From Roseivirga sp. E12 (GTDB lineage Bacteria; Bacteroidota; Bacteroidia; Cytophagales; Cyclobacteriaceae): 64,000 bases of DNA. The stretch lies in assembly GCF_017592825.1 (NCBI RefSeq), contig NZ_JAGFMD010000001.1, positions 1,116,001-1,180,000 on the forward strand, in the 5' to 3' direction. Position numbers and translations under genes: made by a program. The notes beneath the pieces were generated by a model. It was not told the DNA's origin, searched no databases, and saw only the letters and a list, made by a program, of their open reading frames with translations. This document shows positions 8,833-16,226 of the stretch, piece by piece; within the stretch, counting starts at the first letter, position 1, and each line of letters starts with the position of its first letter.

Positions 8833-10020
8833 ATGAAAAGAATAGTACTATCAGTAATATTTGCAGCACTGTTTTCAGTTACTGCCCTCAGCCAGAACTA
8901 CTACGTCTATGTGACTGCAGAGTCAGAGGATGAAGTTTCTGTTATTAAGTTCGATGGTAAAAAAGCCGAGACAATCAAAAACATTCAAGTAGGTGTCTGG
9001 CCACAGGAGATAGAAGGACCTCATGGTATTACTGTCGACCCGAGTGGTGAATACTGGTACTTGAGTTTAGCACATGGCAACCCTTACGGAAGGCTTTACA
9101 AATACAAAACAGGCACAGATGAAGTAGTGGGTTCTGTTGAGCTAGGCCTCTTCCCTGCTTCTATGCAAATCTCTCCCGTTACTGGCCTCCTCTATTGCGT
9201 CAACTTTAACCTGCATGGTGATATGGTACCGAGTACCGTTTCTGTTGTGGATGTTGAAAGTATGACAGAGTTAGACCAAATTACCACTGGTGCTATGCCT
9301 CATGGTAGTAGAATCTCTTCAGATGGCATGAAGCACTATTCGGTGGCTATGATGTCGGGAGAACTATTTGAGATCGATGCCTTTAATTTAAAAGTAGCCA
9401 GAACGTTGGATTTGGACGAAGCATCCAAAGGCCTGGTAGACCACTCTACCATGGATCATTCCAAAATGGACCACTCTGCCATGGACAAGAAGGAAGAGAA
9501 GCCTAAGGAAATGGACCATTCAAAAATGGATCACAGTAAGATGGACCATAGCAAAATGGACATGGGTGGCATGAAGCACTCGGCTTTCAAGCCTACCTGG
9601 GTTAGCCCTCACCCGAGCAAGGACCTGGTCTATGTAGCGGGCAACGGTGCTGCTGAAGTGCTAGAAATTGATACTAAGACCTGGAAAGCAACGCGTAAGT
9701 TCATCACTGATAAAGGCCCTTACAATATCGACCTTAGCCCTGATGGTAAGTACATGGTGGTGTCTTATAAGACCGCTGCCAAGACGGGCATCTGGGATTT
9801 AGAGACAGGAAAAGAATTAGCCAGCCTTGACAACAGCCAAAAGGTAACACACGGTGTAGCCATTTCGTCTGACAGTAGATATGCTTTTGTATCCGTGGAA
9901 GGTAAGAATGACGACCCAGGAATGGTGGATGTAATTGACCTTAAGACGCTTAAGGTTGTAGATACAGCCTACCTTGGAAAACAAGCAGGTGGCATAGCCT
10001 TTTGGAAAGTTGAGGACTAA
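8833..10020 (+). CDS. Exported YncE-like beta-propeller with Met/His-rich (MDHS)n metal-binding insert
   Basis: A 395-residue protein with a signal peptide ending about residue 21 (TALSQ). YVTN/YncE-type propeller repeats occupy residues 22-200 and 251-395 (GPHGITVDPSG, GAMPHGSRISSDG, GPYNIDLSPDGKY, VTHGVAISSDSRY). Residues 202-250 are a low-complexity insert of MDHS units with about 5-residue periodicity. The same kind of segment occurs in periplasmic copper-resistance proteins, so it may bind copper, silver or similar metals. That is inference. The gene follows two LVIVD paralogues and could share their envelope role. Confidence 0.8.
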   Translation: MKRIVLSVIFAALFSVTALSQNYYVYVTAESEDEVSVIKFDGKKAETIKNIQVGVWPQEIEGPHGITVDPSGEYWYLSLAHGNPYGRLYKYKTGTDEVVGSVELGLFPASMQISPVTGLLYCVNFNLHGDMVPSTVSVVDVESMTELDQITTGAMPHGSRISSDGMKHYSVAMMSGELFEIDAFNLKVARTLDLDEASKGLVDHSTMDHSKMDHSAMDKKEEKPKEMDHSKMDHSKMDHSKMDMGGMKHSAFKPTWVSPHPSKDLVYVAGNGAAEVLEIDTKTWKATRKFITDKGPYNIDLSPDGKYMVVSYKTAAKTGIWDLETGKELASLDNSQKVTHGVAISSDSRYAFVSVEGKNDDPGMVDVIDLKTLKVVDTAYLGKQAGGIAFWKVED

Positions 10021-10074
10021 GAAAAGAACTCTAAAAATTTTCTAGAAAAGGTTTTCAAATAAAAAGGCAAGTAC

Positions 10075-10082
10075 TACTTTTG
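10075..10082 (+). promoter_or_regulatory. Bacteroidota -7 box of the tRNA-Gln gene
   Basis: TACTTTTG fits TAnnTTTG and lies 17 nt upstream of the tRNA 5' end. No clear -33 TTG was found. Confidence 0.5.
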
Positions 10083-10099
10083 TGCTTCCAATTACAGGA

Positions 10100-10172
10100 T
10101 GGTCTATGGTGTAACTGGCAACACGTCTGGTTTTGGTCCAGAAGAGTCTAGGTTCGAGCCCTAGTAGACCAA
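10100..10172 (+). tRNA. tRNA-Gln (anticodon UUG)
   Basis: A 73-nt cloverleaf. The acceptor TGGTCTA (10100-10106) pairs with TAGACCA (10165-10171), with discriminator A10172. The anticodon stem TCTGG/CCAGA encloses loop TTTTGGT, giving anticodon TTG at 10133-10135. The T stem CTAGG/CCTAG encloses TTCGAGC. The 3' CCA is not encoded. It is the left boundary of a small islet. Confidence 0.95.
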
Positions 10173-10190
10173 CTTAAAACAAAGAATCCC
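10170..10190 (+). repeat. Left direct repeat of the tRNA-Gln islet (attL-like)
   Basis: The 21 nt from the last three bases of the tRNA through CTTAAAACAAAGAATCCC recur exactly at 14086-14106. The similarity then continues through the whole downstream hairpin at both sites. A direct repeat anchored at a tRNA 3' end is the usual mark of site-specific insertion. Confidence 0.65.
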
Positions 10191-10214
10191 GCCCTTAGGT
10201 GGGATTCTTTTGGT
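10181..10214 (+). terminator. Terminator after tRNA-Gln
   Basis: AAAGAATCCC (10181-10190) pairs with GGGATTCTTT (10201-10210), extended inward by G-U, C-G and C-G pairs, giving about 13 bp. A T-rich tail follows. A near copy lies at 14092-14132. Confidence 0.85.
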
Positions 10215-10528
10215 TTAAACTGATTATGGGCGAGAAGCCTGTCCCGAACTTGTTTCGGGAAGCCCTATTTATCCCGAGACCTCGGGAGTAGACCAACAAA
10301 AGCTTCACAGAAATGTGAAACTTTTTTTATGCCCTCCCCTTTCAATCCTGAGTGATAACGAAGGAACTGTTTCGAACCATTTTGTTGGTGAAAACACCAA
10401 CAAGGGCGCGGTCCATGATCTGAAAGCAAATTGACACTTATTCATGATTCTTATAAGTGCAATTATAAACTCTTTAAGTTATGATGAATCTATGAAAATG
10501 AATAGATTCACAGAAAGAATATATCGCA
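10211..10528. other. Non-coding left part of the islet with tRNA-tail copy and hairpins
   Basis: No gene seen. TCCCGA/TCGGGA-type short palindromes occur at 10243-10286. AGTAGACCAAC at 10287-10297 is an exact copy of the tRNA tail (10163-10173). A terminator-like hairpin follows at 10298-10328 (AAAGCTTCACA, GAAA loop, TGTGAAACTTT, T run). A 9-bp hairpin TTGTTGGTG/CACCAACAA lies at 10382-10403. The arrangement looks like an older tRNA 3' boundary pushed away by an insertion. Confidence 0.5.
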
Positions 10529-11065
10529 ATGGAAAAATGGTCGATTATCAATCAGTTGTTTGTTATCCCCGTCATTACAGGTATCATCTCATCCGGAATT
10601 GTTACTTTTTTGTTCATTAGGCTGAGGCCAAGGTTTAAGGTCAGCAATGTCATAGCGGTGAGAAAAATCAATGGTAAAACCAGGTTTACAATCAAGGTAG
10701 TTAATGATACCAGATTCAATTTTCATAATGCTAAAGCTTCATTGGTTTTATTTAGACCTTATCAGGTTGGGCCGAATCTCAATATCCGCACCGAAGATAT
10801 TATGTTAATTCAAAATACTCATGAATTTTTCCCAGCAAAAAGTAAAAGCCAGTACTCTGAGCATGCAGTATTATTTAGCACAGAAGAGCCTATTCTACAG
10901 ATCTCAGACAGCTCGTCATATTTCGTATTTCAGATACAAGCTGAGCACAGCCTTTCTGGTTTGAGGAAATTCACCTCCAAGAAATATTTCAACCGAGGTT
11001 CAGATATAAGAAAAGGGACCTTTAAACATGGCACTAAAATAGAGTTTGTTGATGAACAAGATTAG
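10529..11065 (+). CDS. Hypothetical protein with N-terminal membrane anchor
   Basis: 178 residues. One hydrophobic segment at about residues 10-31 (LFVIPVITGIISSGIVTFLF) is followed by a basic stretch. The remainder looks beta-rich and presumably cytoplasmic, with FTIKVVND and SSYFVFQIQAEHSLSG. I do not recognise the family. It lies in the tRNA-Gln islet directly before the AbiH-type gene on the same strand, so an accessory or defence role is possible, but nothing in the sequence proves it. Confidence 0.6.
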   Translation: MEKWSIINQLFVIPVITGIISSGIVTFLFIRLRPRFKVSNVIAVRKINGKTRFTIKVVNDTRFNFHNAKASLVLFRPYQVGPNLNIRTEDIMLIQNTHEFFPAKSKSQYSEHAVLFSTEEPILQISDSSSYFVFQIQAEHSLSGLRKFTSKKYFNRGSDIRKGTFKHGTKIEFVDEQD

Positions 11066-11177
11066 AGTTTGGAAATCAATTTTGTTGAGGGCTCATGACT
11101 CATTTACGCACTTTGTTCTGACCTATCAAAAATATTAGACAGTCTTCAAATTCTAAAACCCAGAGAGGCTTTAAACC

Positions 11178-12326
11178 ATGAATCAAATTATAATAGTAGG
11201 TAACGGCTTTGACTTAGCCCATGGTTTCCCAACAAGGTATTCAGATTTTATGTTGTCTTTTTTAAAAGACTGTATAAGGCATGCCTACGACAATGCCGGT
11301 CAAACTGTGTATTTTGGGCCTATTCAAATAAATTGTCGGGCATACATTCAAGAAGGAATAGAGAACGTTCTGAAGAGAATAGACTCTATCAAGAAGGTGG
11401 CCAATGATCACTGGATTGACTTAAATATTACTTCTAAAGGCCCTGGTATTTACTTTGGTGATAGGCCACGGAGTTCAAGAAAAGTAATCTTATTCCATAT
11501 TGATTCAGATCTCATAAATGAACTTCTAAGTAAAGAAGCTAATCTCAATTGGATTGATATTGAAAAAGAATATTTCAAACTACTCAATGAAGCACTTGAT
11601 AATAACAATATCGAAGACCAAAGAGATGATGTTAAAAAACTAAATGAGGACCTTGATTTTTTGAAAGATGAACTTTGCAAATATCTTGACAAAATTCAGT
11701 CAGACTCAAGTTACATTTCGACTCTCGACCCAGCTCTCAGACAAAGGATTCAAGGATTTCTGTTTCCCAAATTAAGATTCAAAAATGTAGCACCAGAAAA
11801 ATCCTTTAGAAGACTAATCTTAAATTACAATTACACCTCAACCATCCAGCCATACTTAGAGGATCAGCCGGATAACCTGAATACCGAAATCTCATATATA
11901 CATGGATCATTAAATGATCAAGCGAGTAGTATTGTATTTGGATTTGGTTCTGTTGACGGACCTGAACTCAAAAAAATCTTAACCAGTGAAATCTACCAAG
12001 CCGCACACAATCTAAAGTTCCAGATCTACCTCCGCAACGGCCAAGATGGAGAATTAAATAAAATTCTGAAAGAGGGAGCTTTTCTTGTTAGAGTCATTGG
12101 GCATTCATGCGGTACATCTGATGGTTCTACTTTGAGGGACATTTTCGAACATGATAATTGTCAGGGCATATCTGTATGCTACTTGAACAATGAAGACTTT
12201 TCTGAAAAGACCTTCAATATCCACGGCCATCTTAAAGAGTTCAAAAAGCTTCCTATCGAAGCCATGAATGATGATTTATGTTTTCAACCTACATCAACTG
12301 AGGAAAGTGCTGTAGAAGTTTCATGA
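11178..12326 (+). CDS. AbiH family abortive-infection protein
   Basis: 382 residues. The N-terminus IIIVGNGFDLAHGFPTRYSDF is the defining AbiH motif (GNGFDxxHGxxTxYxDF). Later family landmarks are LILNYNYTSTI, ISYIHGSLND and VIGHSCGTSDGSTLRDIF. Lactococcal AbiH is a single-gene abortive-infection system against phages, and its biochemical mechanism is not settled. The central part (about 115-180) is Asp/Glu/Lys-rich and probably helical. Its place in a tRNA-bounded islet is typical of laterally acquired defence genes. Confidence 0.85.
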   Translation: MNQIIIVGNGFDLAHGFPTRYSDFMLSFLKDCIRHAYDNAGQTVYFGPIQINCRAYIQEGIENVLKRIDSIKKVANDHWIDLNITSKGPGIYFGDRPRSSRKVILFHIDSDLINELLSKEANLNWIDIEKEYFKLLNEALDNNNIEDQRDDVKKLNEDLDFLKDELCKYLDKIQSDSSYISTLDPALRQRIQGFLFPKLRFKNVAPEKSFRRLILNYNYTSTIQPYLEDQPDNLNTEISYIHGSLNDQASSIVFGFGSVDGPELKKILTSEIYQAAHNLKFQIYLRNGQDGELNKILKEGAFLVRVIGHSCGTSDGSTLRDIFEHDNCQGISVCYLNNEDFSEKTFNIHGHLKEFKKLPIEAMNDDLCFQPTSTEESAVEVS

Positions 12327-12678
12327 TGCTAACTTTAGATATTCAAATAGACTTGAAAATTGAATCAATTCCTCCATGTGATCAGCGAGCGGTTCGATAT
12401 TAAGACTATTGGCACAACAAAAATTCAAAGCCCCACCCTTAGATAGTTTTTTTATAACACTTTAGTCCTAGTTGGTTCTTGGTTTAATTCGTAAAACCGT
12501 ATCTTAATGATACTAAATAGTTTCATTTCTTTCCAATACAATGGGCTTATAAAATCCGTCACTATTAAAAAGCACAGTCACACAAAAGAAGAAAAAACAA
12601 GGTATCTGACATTACCTTGGAAGCAACTCAACTTGGTGATAGTTCTTTCATCTATTAAAGCGGAACTGAAAAAGTGAT
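12327..12678. other. Non-coding spacer inside the islet carrying internal repeat copy
   Basis: No gene seen. It holds a degenerate 27-nt repeat (12392-12418) matching 14063-14089 at 25 of 27 positions, followed by a degraded version of the terminator sequence (12420-12452, CAAAGCCCCACCCTTAGATAG then a T run). Confidence 0.6.
12392..12418 (+). repeat. Internal islet repeat, copy paired with 14063-14089
   Basis: GTTCGATATTAAGACTATTG plus GCACAAC; the other copy differs at two positions. The pair brackets the 12679-13902 membrane-protein module and suggests it came in as a separate insertion. Confidence 0.55.
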
Positions 12679-13299
12679 ATGAGCTTATTGGGTGACTTGA
12701 ATGAACTTAAGAGGGAATGGAAGAGTTCCTCCACAACTAAGAAGGCTTTTATTATTCTCTCATTTTTTCTTACGACTAATTCAGTTGCTTCTCTCTCTGA
12801 TATTCTGATCAATTGGAAAGGGTTTATTAAAGATGGTATCGAGTTTTACAGATCCAATGTAAGCTTACCAATAAGTGATTTTATTGACAGATTCGGGATA
12901 GTAATACACGACCAAACTGTCGATGTCTTAATCATCATTCTTTTAACATTGAATACTCTTATTAGAGTGTATTTTCATCTAATTCGAAAAAAAGAAGCTA
13001 TCCCTCTAGGAATAATATCGACATGGTTCATCACAATCTTTGCATTAATAGCTATCGGTTTTATAGAATATGCGTCTTCGGTATTTGAAGAAAGACTGAC
13101 ACAACCCAGTATTCCAGTAAAGTATGTATTGATCTTGGCCATTACTTCAATGCTCTTGCTTACCAGAAGTATTAGGAAAAATCTAGAGCAGACTGACCCA
13201 TTAAGGAACCGTCTTGTATCAATGTTATGGGGTCCAATTGGATTCGCATGTGCTTTTATCTTGATTCTAGGAGCCATAAATGTCATGTTAAAAGTATGA
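12679..13299 (+). CDS. Hypothetical multi-pass membrane protein (islet)
   Basis: 206 residues with about four to five hydrophobic segments: 22-40, 80-100, 112-134, 150-164 and 184-203. An amphipathic basic N-terminus contains LKREWKSSSTTKKAF. I do not recognise a family. A decayed tandem copy follows immediately, so this module was duplicated after arrival. It lies next to AbiH inside the tRNA-Gln islet. A membrane effector or immunity function is conceivable, but this is speculation. Confidence 0.65.
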   Translation: MSLLGDLNELKREWKSSSTTKKAFIILSFFLTTNSVASLSDILINWKGFIKDGIEFYRSNVSLPISDFIDRFGIVIHDQTVDVLIIILLTLNTLIRVYFHLIRKKEAIPLGIISTWFITIFALIAIGFIEYASSVFEERLTQPSIPVKYVLILAITSMLLLTRSIRKNLEQTDPLRNRLVSMLWGPIGFACAFILILGAINVMLKV

Positions 13300-13300
13300 T

Positions 13301-13902
13301 ATGGGATAAATAGGAGACATAAAAGAACTCAAGCAAGAGTGGAAAAGTGCCTCCATCGCCAAGAAAGCATTAATCATTCTCATTTTATTCATGACAACCA
13401 ATTCGGTAGCCTCTCTGGCCGATGTGGTGTTTCATTGGAAAGGTTTTATCAAAGATGGTCTTGAATTCTACCGGTGTTACATAACCATACCGATTATCGA
13501 TTTCTTTGCATTCCTCACTCTTGAAGTTAACCTGATACTATAGACGCACTGATCATTTTCTTTATCTCAATTGGATCTTTGGGCCGGATTAACAACTACA
13601 CCGACAAGGACTTCTCTCTGACAAGGAGATCACTCTTTAAAATCAGAATAGCTTATTTAATATTTATGATATTACTATTGACCACGTCCTAAAGAAATCA
13701 GACGGAATCAGTTTATGGGGTTGTGATGGTTCTAATAACAAGCCTCATAAGCCTACTACTTTTGAGTAGGGTTATTCTTAAAAAAGCTAATGGGCTCTGA
13801 TAAAGAAAAGAGCATGTATTTGCTTATACTATGGGGCCAGTGATCTTTGCAATAAGTACAGTACTAATCTTAGGTGCTATTAATGCAGGACTTTCGAGGT
13901 AG
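13301..13902 (+). pseudogene. Decayed tandem copy of the preceding membrane protein gene
   Basis: It starts two bases after the intact copy. The third codon is TAA (intact copy has TTA), then IGDIKELKQEWKSA..AKKA, MTTNSVASLADVV and HWKGFIKDGLEFYR align clearly with the intact protein. A TAG at about 13541 and frame changes follow. The tail GPVIFAISTVLILGAINAGL matches the intact C-terminus before TAG 13900-13902. There is at least one nonsense change plus shifts, so no full protein can be made. Confidence 0.85.
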
Positions 13903-14062
13903 CTCAGATATGAAGCCTAAGAACTTTTTTTATTTTAAGTTCAAGCCCTCTCTTTACTGACAGAGTACTGAATCATTAAGCTCTTGACAAGTTTGCTTTT
14001 GGGATCACCCTCTTCATATTGATTCGAAACTAATAATCATATTAACTTCACTTTGTTAAAGA

Positions 14063-14089
14063 GTTCAATATTCAGACTATTGGCACAAC
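14063..14089 (+). repeat. Internal islet repeat, right copy
   Basis: Matches 12392-12418 at 25 of 27 positions and runs directly into the right boundary repeat (14086-14106). Confidence 0.55.
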
Positions 14090-14106
14090 TTAAAACAAAG
14101 AATCCC
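14086..14106 (+). repeat. Right direct repeat of the tRNA-Gln islet (attR-like)
   Basis: A 21-nt exact copy of 10170-10190, followed by the same hairpin. It marks the right limit of a roughly 3.9-kb islet. No integrase lies between the repeats. Confidence 0.65.
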
Positions 14107-14132
14107 ACCCCTCAGGTGGGATTCTTTGTTTT
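14092..14132 (-). terminator. Bidirectional terminator at the islet edge
   Basis: A perfect 18-bp stem, AAAACAAAGAATCCCACC with GGTGGGATTCTTTGTTTT, around loop CCTCA. A and T runs on both sides allow termination on either strand. It lies 16 nt after the stop of the minus-strand barrel gene. Confidence 0.85.
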
Positions 14133-14147
14133 ATATAGATATTAAGG

Positions 14148-14807
14148 CTACAAACTGAGCAAATAGCCCAGATTAAAATTCAGGTTTCGGTTCCTAGAGA
14201 AATTATTCCTATCTGCATTCCTGACGCTGCTGTAAAAGGCCGTTTCTATAAAAACCCTCCCCTTACCTAAAGTCTTGCTTAGTCCTATAGTACCGTGAAT
14301 TCCATGATCCAATCGATTTAGTCGATCATCACTACTCAAATCCAACTTGGAACGCGTTGGGGCAACAATTCCATCCAGATCAGTGATCTTTTCAAATGCG
14401 GTGGTGAGATATGCCATACCGTAACCTACTTTACCAAAGACTTCTAACCTTCCCTTGAGCAAAGGCAACTGACCTTGTGCCATAATTGGTAGTTCGGCAT
14501 ACTTTAAAAACAGTTCTGTATCTCCTCTAAAGCCGGGGTCAATTGCATTCCAACCCGGTACACAGGCCGCACCTCGTTCAACATAACCGGGTTCAATACC
14601 AAGACTTAAATGGTCATTGATCTTGAGGTACACCATTCCTGAAATATTGAACCCCGTAACGTGAATGCGGGCATCTTCTGGCACATCGACATCATATTTC
14701 TCCCAAGCACGAGTATAGCCGGCTTTAAACCCTACGGAAATCTGTGCCGAAAGCTGGAAAGTAAAAAATGTAAAAAATGAAATCAGGATGAGTTTTTGAG
14801 TTTTCAT
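14148..14807 (-). CDS. Outer-membrane beta-barrel protein
   Basis: 219 residues with a signal peptide ending FQLSAQ at about 22. Alternating-hydrophobicity strands follow (ISVGFKAGYTRAW, ISGMVYLKINDHLSLGIEPGYVERG, LEVFGKVGYGMAYL, GRVFIETAFYSS). The protein ends in an aromatic/hydrophobic strand, FNLGYLLSL. This fits the PorT/OmpA-like small barrel families common in Bacteroidota. The function is unknown. It is monocistronic and ends at a strong bidirectional terminator. Confidence 0.75.
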   Translation of the reverse strand: MKTQKLILISFFTFFTFQLSAQISVGFKAGYTRAWEKYDVDVPEDARIHVTGFNISGMVYLKINDHLSLGIEPGYVERGAACVPGWNAIDPGFRGDTELFLKYAELPIMAQGQLPLLKGRLEVFGKVGYGMAYLTTAFEKITDLDGIVAPTRSKLDLSSDDRLNRLDHGIHGTIGLSKTLGKGRVFIETAFYSSVRNADRNNFSRNRNLNFNLGYLLSL

Positions 14808-15098
14808 AGACCTTTTGGTTTATAGAATTGACACAACCATTGCTAAACAGGTTGGAAACTAGGAAAGGCTGAAGTGATTCAGTTCTCCCCTGTGGGCAAA
14901 ACTGACATAGGCTGTCTATACTTCTTTTTGGTCAAAGCCTTCCGCGGTGAGACGTTTTGGTTTACAAAAGTTAAGGGTGAAAACTGAAGCGGAGCGAAAG
15001 TCCAAAATACCCCTCATCAATTTCGGTTAAGCTGTTGCTTACTAGATATAATCTGTAGTAATTGATAGTGTTTAATTTTTAACATAAATAACCACACG

Positions 15099-15962
15099 AT
15101 GACAACAATACAATGGGGTAATTTCACTATCCAGACCGACTCTCACGCACCACCACCAGCTTACAGTAATCCAGGCCTTAAAGTAAATGGAGGGAGTATG
15201 TGGATGGCCAGTAATGTACAGGTTCTTGGGAATGGCAATTTAGAACTGAGTCTTCAACAGAATTCAGGGCAGTACTGGAACAATAATGGTCAAGAAGAAG
15301 AAATCTGGGCCGGCTCCGAAGCCGTGTTTCAGAATACAGTGAACTATGGCACCTATTGCTGCACATTTAAAGTGACTGATGGCAAAGGAAATTTGGCTTG
15401 GGATCAATTTGCGATAAGCAACCCTAGTCCGCCTCAACTCAACATGACCACTACTTTTGGTATTTTCCTTTATGACAAAGGTACTGGCGGGGGTAGCAAT
15501 GCTCATTCAGAAATCGACTTCCTTGAATTGGGGTACCAGGGCCAAGCCAATGACGGCTCAGGATGGATCGCCAACCAACCAGGAGGTCCAACTAAGAACA
15601 ATGGTCAATTTACCCTTCAGCCTTGGGATGCTAAAACTAAAGATGAGCCAGATTGGGATATTTTGAAACGCATAGCGATTGATGTCTCTAAAATACCTGC
15701 GTCAGGTGAAGTCACGGTTTTAACTAAGTGGACAGCCGGTGACGCTCCGGTAGAATTCTATTTGGCCTATGGAGCATTTAAGTCTAAAGACTTTCCATTC
15801 ACTGGGGCTGATACCATATCTCATACCACGCCAACATCGGTGTATAGTTATGTACCATCAAAGAGTTCAGGCATGCAACTTCATATGAATCTCTGGCCTT
15901 ATGGAGGACCTTCAACTGCCAAGCCGGTATTCTGTGAGATTTCACACTTAGAAATGCCATAA
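15099..15962 (+). CDS. GH16-like concanavalin-fold protein without signal peptide
   Basis: 287 residues. The region TYCCTFKVTDGKG...WDQFAI...TTTFGIFLYDKG...HSEIDFLELGY reproduces the GH16 active-site strand. EIDFLE fits the ExDxxE form of the catalytic signature. GH16 enzymes cut beta-1,3/1,4 glucans, agarose or carrageenan, normally outside the cell. Here the protein begins MTTIQWGNFTIQ, with no recognisable export signal. It may be cytoplasmic, exported by another route, or a lectin-like relative. No polysaccharide-utilisation genes are adjacent. Confidence 0.6.
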   Translation: MTTIQWGNFTIQTDSHAPPPAYSNPGLKVNGGSMWMASNVQVLGNGNLELSLQQNSGQYWNNNGQEEEIWAGSEAVFQNTVNYGTYCCTFKVTDGKGNLAWDQFAISNPSPPQLNMTTTFGIFLYDKGTGGGSNAHSEIDFLELGYQGQANDGSGWIANQPGGPTKNNGQFTLQPWDAKTKDEPDWDILKRIAIDVSKIPASGEVTVLTKWTAGDAPVEFYLAYGAFKSKDFPFTGADTISHTTPTSVYSYVPSKSSGMQLHMNLWPYGGPSTAKPVFCEISHLEMP

Positions 15963-15982
15963 TCAGGTATCTCTGATAGCAA

Positions 15983-16019
15983 AAAGAGTTCTGCACGAAA
16001 GTGTAGAGCTCTTTTTTTT
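15983..16019 (+). terminator. Terminator after the GH16-like gene
   Basis: A 14-bp stem from AAAGAGTTCTGCAC and GTGTAGAGCTCTTT (two G-U pairs) with a GAAA tetraloop and a T run. Confidence 0.9.
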
Positions 16020-16034
16020 GCTCCAATTCAATAT

Positions 16035-16148
16035 CTATTTCTTCAATAAGTCTTCAATTGTGGCAGTCAACTCTGCGGCTGTCTGTGGGCTATACGCTGA
16101 CTTGAAATAGGCAATATTACCTTCCTGATCAACGATGCATATAGGTCA
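16035..16148 (-). pseudogene. C-terminal remnant of a peroxiredoxin/thioredoxin-fold gene
   Basis: Read on the minus strand, about 36 codons give ICIVDQEGNIAYFKSAYS then TAAELTATIEDLLKK and a stop. That is the typical last strand and helix of AhpC/TSA or TlpA-like proteins. An in-frame stop lies directly upstream and no N-terminal part is present, so this is a truncated relic. Confidence 0.6.
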
Positions 16149-16226
16149 ATTAGACATAAAAAGGCTAAATTAAGGCCATAGCCTCAACCGAAAATCATGG
16201 TTGAAGTGCATCCTAAATAGCAAGTC

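Noticed and set aside
9430-9585. Tandem nucleotide repeats (ATGGACCAT-like)
   Set aside because: They are the coding repeat of the MDHS insert, in frame with the gene, not a CRISPR or satellite element.
10432-10460. TTGACA...TATAAG resembling an E. coli sigma-70 promoter
   Set aside because: Spacing is about 15 nt and Bacteroidota promoters use a different consensus, so it was not called.
10211-14085. Search for an integrase or transposase in the tRNA-Gln islet
   Set aside because: None of the frames in either strand shows tyrosine-recombinase or transposase motifs.
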